Shown: positions 13,988 to 18,860 of the stretch, in pieces | Layout of the letters: the number at the start of each line of letters is the position of its first letter | Position numbering within the stretch: position 1 is the first letter of the stretch | Assembly: GCA_964405235.1 (NCBI GenBank) | Contig: CAYONG010000286.1 | Location: 1-18,860 of the forward strand | Direction of reading: 5' to 3' | DNA from: WS-11 sp964405235 | Lineage (GTDB): Bacteria > Eisenbacteria > RBG-16-71-46 | DNA length: 18,860 nucleotides | Translations under genes and position numbers: made by a program | Notes under the pieces: model-generated | What the model was told of the DNA's origin: nothing | Seen by the model: the letters and a program-made list of their open reading frames with translations, nothing else | Databases searched by the model: none

Positions 13988-15801
13988 CCGAGATCGGCAC
14001 CACCGGCGTCGGGGCCACGCTCGAAGGTCTCGGCGACTGGCGCCGCACCCATACCTGTGGCGAGCTGACCCGGGCCGACGCCACCGCGAAGGCGACCCTC
14101 ATGGGCTGGGTCCATCGCGTGCGCGATCACGGCGGGGTGCTGTTCGTGGACCTGCGCGACCGCTACGGGCTGACCCAGGTCGTCTTCCGGCCCGAGGTGT
14201 GTGGAGCCGACGTCATGGCGCGCGCCGGGCAGCTCGGCAACGAGTGGGTGATCGCCGCGCGCGGTCCTGTGACCCTGCGCCCGGGTGAATCGGCGAACGC
14301 GGAGCTGCCGACCGGCGCGGTCGAGCTGGAGGCGCGCGAGATCAGGATCCTCGCCGCCTCGGCCCCCTTGCCGTTCCAGGTCAACGAGGACATGCATCTC
14401 GCCAACGAGGACCTGCGGCTGCGCTTTCGCTACCTTGATTTGAGAAGACCCGAGCTGGCCGCGATGCTGGCGCTGCGCCACCGGGCGGCGCAGGCGGGGC
14501 GGGCGTTCCTTTCGGGCGAGAGTTTCCTCGAAATCGAGACCCCGGTGCTGGTCAAGCCCACACCGGAGGGCGCGCGCGACTACATCGTCCCGAGCCGCGT
14601 GCATCCCGGGAAGTTCTACGCGCTGCCGCAATCCCCGCAGCTCTACAAGCAGACGCTGATGATCGCGGGCTGCGACCGCTACTACCAGTTCGCACGCTGC
14701 CTGCGCGACGAGGACCTGCGCGCCGACCGCCAGCCCGAGCACACCCAGATCGACCTCGAGCTCTCGTTCGTGACCGAGGATGAGGTTTTCACCGCGGTTG
14801 AGGGGCTGATGGTGGCGATGTGGCGCGAGTGCCTCGGCGTCGAGCTCAAGGTTCCGTTCCCGCGGCTGACGTTCCGCGAATCCATGATGCGCTTCGGCAC
14901 GGATAAGCCCGACGTGCGCTTCGGCCTCGAGTTCGTGGACGTGACCGCGATCTGCACCCGCTCGCCTCGACGCGTCGTGGCCGGTGGCGCCCAGGAAGAG
15001 GGCGGCGTCGGCGTGGCGATGGTGCTCCCGGGCGGCGCCGAGATCTCGGGCACGCAGCTCCGCAAGTTCGAGGACGTGGTGAAGGCGGCGGGCGGCGGCG
15101 GGCTCACGTTCTTCAAGGTGCAGGACGCCGACCGCGAGAAGCAGCAGGTCATCTTCCCGGGCGAGCTGCTGGACGAGTTCCTGCGCGAGGTCAAGGCGCA
15201 ACAAGGCGACGCCGTGGTCTTCACCTCGGGCCCGTGGGAGCGGACCTTGAAGGCGCTCGGGGTGCTGCGCTCACAGCTCGGCCAGCCCTTGTTGAAGGGC
15301 AAGGACGACGAGTGGCGGTTCTTGTGGGTGCGCGAGTTCCCGCTGTTCGAATACGACGCCGACGCCAAACGCTGGACGCCCCGCCACCACATGTTCACCA
15401 TGCCCAACGCCGAGCATCTCGATCTGCTCGAGAGCGATCCCGGCAAGGTGCACGCGCAGCTCTACGACCTGGTTTTGAACGGCACTGAGCTGGGCTCGGG
15501 CTCGATCCGCATCCACCGCACTGATATCCAGGAGCGGGTGATGAAGGTGATCGGGCTCTCGCGCGAGGAGGCCTACCGGAAGTTCGGCTTCCTGCTCGAG
15601 GCCTATCAGTTCGCCTCACCACCGCACGGCGGCATCGGACTGGGGTTCGACCGCATCGTCATGCTGATGGGACACTGCGACAGCCTGCGCGAGACCATCG
15701 CGTTCCCCAAGAGCGCCAGCGCCGCGAGCCTGATGGACGGGAGCCCGAGCGAGGTGGAGCCGGAGCAGCTCAAGGAGCTGCGGATCAGGGTCGAGCCCTA
15801 A
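13984..15801 (+). CDS. aspS: Aspartyl-tRNA synthetase, bacterial type, possibly non-discriminating
   Basis: A 605-residue bacterial-type AspRS. An N-terminal OB-fold anticodon domain (GWVHRVRDHGGVLFVDLRDR, 41-60) is followed by the class II core with FRYLDLRRPE, TPEGARDYIVPSRVHPGKFYALPQSPQ (split by me into these blocks), motif 2 CLRDEDLRADRQPEHTQID and motif 3 GIGLGFDR. The bacteria-specific GAD insertion lies between motifs 2 and 3, and the terminal ETIAFPK is present. His49 sits where E. coli has Leu30; in characterised enzymes His there goes with charging both tRNA-Asp and tRNA-Asn. The GTG at 13984 overlaps the hisS stop. An in-frame opening further upstream lies inside hisS and is not the start. 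Length is normal. Confidence 0.96.
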   Translation: MTEIGTTGVGATLEGLGDWRRTHTCGELTRADATAKATLMGWVHRVRDHGGVLFVDLRDRYGLTQVVFRPEVCGADVMARAGQLGNEWVIAARGPVTLRPGESANAELPTGAVELEAREIRILAASAPLPFQVNEDMHLANEDLRLRFRYLDLRRPELAAMLALRHRAAQAGRAFLSGESFLEIETPVLVKPTPEGARDYIVPSRVHPGKFYALPQSPQLYKQTLMIAGCDRYYQFARCLRDEDLRADRQPEHTQIDLELSFVTEDEVFTAVEGLMVAMWRECLGVELKVPFPRLTFRESMMRFGTDKPDVRFGLEFVDVTAICTRSPRRVVAGGAQEEGGVGVAMVLPGGAEISGTQLRKFEDVVKAAGGGGLTFFKVQDADREKQQVIFPGELLDEFLREVKAQQGDAVVFTSGPWERTLKALGVLRSQLGQPLLKGKDDEWRFLWVREFPLFEYDADAKRWTPRHHMFTMPNAEHLDLLESDPGKVHAQLYDLVLNGTELGSGSIRIHRTDIQERVMKVIGLSREEAYRKFGFLLEAYQFASPPHGGIGLGFDRIVMLMGHCDSLRETIAFPKSASAASLMDGSPSEVEPEQLKELRIRVEP

Positions 15802-15838
15802 CAGGCAGCCGGGGCCCGCGCCACGCTCCGCGGTGGCT

Positions 15839-16378
15839 TCAGGGCCGCGCGGCCCGGTCGAGATGGGCGGCGCGTTTCGCCCGCAGCCAGAGATCCGGCC
15901 GGTGCGTGGAGACCAGGAACAGACCGACCCCCACCGCCGCGAGCAGATTGGCCGCCGCGACCTGGAGCACGCCGAGACGGTCCAGGACACCGGGGACCGC
16001 GACCGAGGCGCCGGCCCAGAAGGCGACCTCGAGGATGACGAACACCAGCGCGATCACGACCAACGGGTGCCGGGCGCGGAGCTCCGCCTGGTGCGTGAGG
16101 ATCGAGAGGCCGAGCCCGAGCAGGCCGAACGCGAAGAGGTGGAACGCCGAGTACTTGGCGACGGCCATCATGTTCACCGAATCGACCGTCTCGGCTGCGG
16201 CTCCATCGAAGAGCACGCTTCCCAGGAGCGATGGGGTGAAGAGCATCTGTCCACGCGTGATGATGTCGTAGACGAGGAAGAAGAGCGCCAACAGCCCGCC
16301 GCCGGTGCCGGCGATGATGAAGGCGTCGTAGGCATGATCCGCAACCGTGTGCCTGGAGCGGCTCGCCGCATCTTTCAT
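15839..16378 (-). CDS. Four-helix integral membrane protein, unknown function
   Basis: A 179-residue protein with four likely membrane helices, near 19-43, 72-93, 104-128 and 135-158, and a basic C-terminal tail (LWLRAKRAAHLDRAARP). A long polar loop (47-70) follows helix 1. Histidines occur at membrane borders (FHLFAF in helix 2, LTHQAE after it), but I recognise no heme or metal motif. The ATG at 16378 has a weak GGGGG upstream. It converges with aspS, with stops 37 bases apart. The next gene on the same strand, a small anchored protein at 16510-16899, lies 131 bases upstream. Function unknown. Confidence 0.7.
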   Translation of the reverse strand: MKDAASRSRHTVADHAYDAFIIAGTGGGLLALFFLVYDIITRGQMLFTPSLLGSVLFDGAAAETVDSVNMMAVAKYSAFHLFAFGLLGLGLSILTHQAELRARHPLVVIALVFVILEVAFWAGASVAVPGVLDRLGVLQVAAANLLAAVGVGLFLVSTHRPDLWLRAKRAAHLDRAARP

Positions 16379-16418
16379 GGTCGTGCCCCCGTGAGTGTAA
16401 ACGGCCCGCTGGTGTCGG

Positions 16419-16424
16419 ATTCTA
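16419..16424 (-). promoter_or_regulatory. Candidate -10 box for the four-helix membrane protein gene
   Basis: TAGAAT on the minus strand (16424-16419) is five of six to consensus and would start transcription about 34 bases before ATG 16378. No -35 is recognisable, so it is a candidate only. Confidence 0.3.
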
Positions 16425-16509
16425 AGCGCGGCTCAGCCTTCGGGGCTATCGCCATCTTTCCGGGACACAACCCGGGGGATCGAGGTGGTCCGGGCGACCG
16501 GGCCGACGC

Positions 16510-16899
16510 TCAGTTCTGCCAGCCGATGGCGGTCGCGATCTGGCCCGCGGGGTCGGCCGCCGACTCCAGATCGAGGATCAGCAGCACCGGCCGGCCGTCC
16601 GCGCGCACGTCGACAGTGCGATCGACGCTCGCATACTTCGGATGGACGACCCGGATGGTGCGGCGGCCCTCCTTGACGGTGAATCCGGTGCGATGGGCAG
16701 CGCCGAACGGACGCAGCGTGCCGGCCGGCTTGCCGTCGATCTCGACCGTCAGGCCCTCGAACACCTCGGGATACATACCGAACTCGATCTGCACCACGGG
16801 CTGAGGTCCGAACCGGCCGCCGAAGGCGAAGTACATGGCGACGACCAGGACCCCCGAGATCATCAATGCGGCGCGGATGCGCATTGCGTCGAAGACCAT
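16510..16899 (-). CDS. Small membrane-anchored protein with PEGA-like beta domain
   Basis: A 129-residue protein with one N-terminal transmembrane segment (about 8-26), probably a signal anchor. Its extracytoplasmic beta-rich domain contains VEIDGKPAGTLRPFG, then FTVKEGRRTIRVVHPKYASVDRTVDV. The order 'x-V-x-I-D-G-x-x-x-G ... G-x-H/R-x-I-x-V-x-x-x-G/P-Y' is like PEGA carbohydrate-associated surface domains, but the PEGA tetrapeptide itself is not present. The ATG at 16899 follows AGGAG at 7 bases. A second in-frame ATG lies five codons in. It may be an envelope protein; no closer function can be given. Confidence 0.7.
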   Translation of the reverse strand: MVFDAMRIRAALMISGVLVVAMYFAFGGRFGPQPVVQIEFGMYPEVFEGLTVEIDGKPAGTLRPFGAAHRTGFTVKEGRRTIRVVHPKYASVDRTVDVRADGRPVLLILDLESAADPAGQIATAIGWQN

Positions 16900-16976
16900 G
16901 GCGAATCTCCTGGGTGGTGTGTGGTGGGGCGCCTCGAGGGTCGGGATCGCGCGGGGAGCAAAGGGCGCTCGCGCAC

Positions 16977-17171
16977 GTGCGGTTATCGACCGATGGCTCG
17001 GCGGACTTCAATCTGTCGGGGCTCGGCGTGTCGGCGACGGTCGAGTACCACGCTGCCGATCCGACGCATCGCGACCCGGAATTCCTCAAACAGCTCGTGA
17101 CGGGCTTCCGGCTCGGCCCGCGGGGCTGTGAGCTCGGCTTGGCCCCTGGGCCGAGGAACGCAACCGCCTGA
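16977..17171 (+). CDS. Doubtful short reading frame or gene remnant
   Basis: The gap between the divergent genes at 16899 and 17188 holds a plus-strand frame open from a GTG at 16977. It gives 64 residues, including GVSATVEYHAADPTHRDPEF and then LKQLVTGFRLGPRG, which read like ordinary protein rather than the Arg/Ala-rich shadows typical of this DNA. There is no convincing ribosome site and no known family. It may be a small protein, a degraded C-terminal remnant, or chance. Its stop is 16 bases before the glycosyltransferase start. Confidence 0.3.
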   Translation: MRLSTDGSADFNLSGLGVSATVEYHAADPTHRDPEFLKQLVTGFRLGPRGCELGLAPGPRNATA

Positions 17172-17187
17172 TGTAGAGTGGCCCGGA

Positions 17188-18438
17188 ATGACTCCCCGGG
17201 CCGCGACCGTCACCTTCGCTGCCGTCCTCGGCGCCGCGATCCTCCTGCGCGTCTATTTCGTGCTCGCCTTGCCGTTCGGGCAGACGGTGGCGGGCCGCCT
17301 CGAGGGCCTCAACGACGAGCCCGCGCACTTCAACTACGTGCGCTACCTGGTCGAGCAGCGCGCGTTCCCGGTGCAGACGCGGCACGTGGCCGAGCCCGGG
17401 GCGTTCGAGCGCGCCGATTTCGAGTACTACCAGCCGCCGCTCTACTACCTGCTGTGCGCGCCGCTGGTGGCGGTCGCGGGGGAGCGAGCGGGGCTCATCC
17501 TCTGCCGGGCGCTCTCGCTGCTCTGCGCACTCTTATCGCTCGCGGCTCTCTCTCGCATCCTCTCTCTGCTCGGACTCGGCGTATCTGAGCGACGCGCGGG
17601 CGTCGTGTTCGCGGCGCTGCTCCCGGTGCATGCCTACTTCACCTCCGTGGTCTCGAACGACAGCCTGTGCTGGCTTGTCGCGCTCCTCATCACCCACGAG
17701 CTACTGACCCGGGTGCGCGCGGAGCCGTCCGCGGCGACCGGGTCTCGCGTGGGCAAGGGGACGGCCGCCGACATCCGACTCGGTGTCCTGCTCGGCCTCG
17801 GCATGCTGACCAAGAGCGGTCTCGCGGTCTTCTACCCGGTGGCCCTGCTCGCCTTCGCCCTGATCGGGTGGCGTGGGCAGGGCCGCCGCGTCCTCGCAGG
17901 GGCGTTGGTCGTTTTCGGAGTCTCGTTGCTGATCGCGGGGCCATGGTATATGCGCAACGTCATGGTCTACGCATCGCCATTCGCGCTCGAGGTGGGTTTC
18001 GGGCCGCCCGAGCCGGGCCGCTGGAGCCTGATCGCACAGGCGCACGCCGCCGCCGGGTCGGTGCGCTCGTTCTGGTTTCCCATGCAGCACCTGGAAGCCA
18101 CGCCCGCTGTTGTCGCGCTGCGCGCAATTGGTGCGATCCTCTTGGGCCTCCACGTGACCGCAGCGCTGGGGTTCATGGTGCGGCGCCTGCCCTTTGACGC
18201 GCCGGCCCTCATTGCGGTCTCCCTCCTCGCGGTGGTCGCCGGCGGTTATGTCGCGCTCAACCTCGCGTGGGGCGAGTCCGAGGGCCGGTTCTTGCTGCCG
18301 GCGCTGGGGCCGATCGTATTCCTGTTCGTCGCGCCGGTGTTCGCGTTCCTGGCGCGGTGGAAGGCGAGCGAGCGGCTGGCGTGGATCTACATCATCCTGC
18401 TGGCCGCTCATCCGTACCTATTCCTGGCGCTGGCGTGA
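17188..18438 (+). CDS. GT-C-type membrane glycosyltransferase (PMT/ArnT/DUF2142-like)
   Basis: A 416-residue polytopic inner-membrane protein with about ten helices. The first periplasmic loop carries the acidic pair expected of GT-C enzymes (NDEPAHFNYVRYL, Asp43-Glu44), followed by FEYYQPPLYYLL (78-89), a signature shared with DUF2142 and dolichyl- or polyprenyl-phosphate mannosyltransferase-like proteins. GPWYMRNVMVY and a late SEGRFLLPALGP motif also fit this group. Such enzymes transfer a sugar from a polyprenyl-phosphate donor to a lipid, glycan or protein outside the membrane; the acceptor here is unknown. I chose ATG 17188 because it begins the hydrophobic first helix directly; an earlier in-frame GTG at 17128 would add 20 unlikely residues. 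The ribosome site is weak. No other envelope-glycan gene is adjacent. Confidence 0.82.
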   Translation: MTPRAATVTFAAVLGAAILLRVYFVLALPFGQTVAGRLEGLNDEPAHFNYVRYLVEQRAFPVQTRHVAEPGAFERADFEYYQPPLYYLLCAPLVAVAGERAGLILCRALSLLCALLSLAALSRILSLLGLGVSERRAGVVFAALLPVHAYFTSVVSNDSLCWLVALLITHELLTRVRAEPSAATGSRVGKGTAADIRLGVLLGLGMLTKSGLAVFYPVALLAFALIGWRGQGRRVLAGALVVFGVSLLIAGPWYMRNVMVYASPFALEVGFGPPEPGRWSLIAQAHAAAGSVRSFWFPMQHLEATPAVVALRAIGAILLGLHVTAALGFMVRRLPFDAPALIAVSLLAVVAGGYVALNLAWGESEGRFLLPALGPIVFLFVAPVFAFLARWKASERLAWIYIILLAAHPYLFLALA

Positions 18439-18471
18439 CGCGCTCCGAACCCGGGCGACGGCCCGACGCTC

Positions 18472-18860
18472 TCACTCCTTCGCCGCCCGCATCCTCTTGA
18501 GCTCCGCTTCGGCCGCAATGTAGCCGAACGCAGGCCATTGCAGTCCCGCCACCACGCGCCGGAACAGGCTCTCCGCCTCGGCGGCGTGACCGTTGTACAG
18601 GTGCCAGTTCCCGACGCCGTAGCCGACGGTCGCGTCGTCGAGCGCCGCCTGCTCGCCGGCGGTCGGCGCCAGCAGGGAGTCCAGCGGCAGCTCGCCTTTG
18701 TACATGAGCAGCAGCCGGTGATAGCTCCGGTTCTCGATCACATCCATCCCGCGCCGGATCGGCTTGAGCAGCGATCGCGCCTCGCCCGCGCGCCCGAGCC
18801 GCCGCAGCGTCATGTAGAGCCAGTGCGACGTGGCGCAGCGCATGTCGGGATTGGTCGAGA
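18472..18860 (-). CDS. C-terminal part of a tetratricopeptide-like protein, truncated by the window edge
   Basis: The minus-strand frame is open from the right edge to a TGA at 18472, giving 129 residues. An internal ATG at 18843 exists, but the sequence continues upstream of it (STNPDMRCATSH), so the true start lies outside. The content is paired amphipathic helices with TPR-like spacing: HWLYMTLRRLGRAGEARSLL, then YGVGNWHLYNGHAAEAESLFRRVV, ending GYIAAEAELKRMRAAKE. I recall similar C-termini in TPR proteins of soil and candidate phyla with a 'SHWLYMTLRRLGR' segment. There is no enzymatic motif. It converges with the glycosyltransferase, 33 bases apart. Confidence 0.72.
   Translation of the reverse strand, partial: STNPDMRCATSHWLYMTLRRLGRAGEARSLLKPIRRGMDVIENRSYHRLLLMYKGELPLDSLLAPTAGEQAALDDATVGYGVGNWHLYNGHAAEAESLFRRVVAGLQWPAFGYIAAEAELKRMRAAKE

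Noticed and set aside
13756..15204. A 482-codon minus-strand frame opposite hisS and aspS
   Set aside because: Shadow of two unambiguous synthetase genes, with Arg/Leu/His-rich composition and no domains.

Overview
The window is about 18.9 kb of GC-rich bacterial chromosome. Genes are densely packed on both strands, with no gene-free stretch over 300 bases. I see no phage, transposon, CRISPR array or rRNA. A secreted protein ending in a FlgD-like Ig sorting-type domain, a PAS-rich histidine kinase, a GGDEF protein, a bacterial-type AspRS and many proteins without a familiar name suggest an environmental lineage such as Candidatus Eisenbacteria or another poorly cultured phylum. That assignment is inference from style, not from a phylogenetic marker.

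Layout. Positions 1-3054 (minus) hold a large hybrid sensor kinase whose ATP-binding domain looks degenerate, followed by a small four-helix membrane protein and the start of a second membrane protein. Positions 3267-5012 (plus) hold a soluble molybdopterin sulfite-oxidase-like enzyme and a Pro/Ala-rich protein with helical ends. Positions 5022-7001 (minus) hold a membrane-anchored beta-repeat protein and a GAF-GGDEF diguanylate cyclase with an intact product-inhibition site. A small secreted protein (7229-7870, minus) is divergent from a lone PtsN-type EIIA protein (8096-8575, plus).

Positions 8683-11991 (plus) are the most interesting part. Three overlapping genes encode only hydrophobic proteins that I read as a HyfE-like subunit, a NuoL/M/HyfF-like subunit and a NuoN-like subunit of the complex I/group 4 hydrogenase family. 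The two antiporter-type proteins are N-terminally short. The NuoN-like one has lost every classical proton-path residue while keeping the fold-defining motifs. No hydrophilic subunit lies nearby.

Positions 12035-15801 are a translation block. A tRNA-Lys(CTT) on the minus strand is divergent from a VanZ-like gene, hisS and aspS on the plus strand, with recognisable promoters for both directions between them. The AspRS has the His that marks many non-discriminating enzymes.

Positions 15839-18860 hold two small membrane proteins of unknown function (minus), a doubtful short frame (plus), a GT-C-type membrane glycosyltransferase (plus) and the C-terminal part of a tetratricopeptide-like protein running off the right edge (minus).
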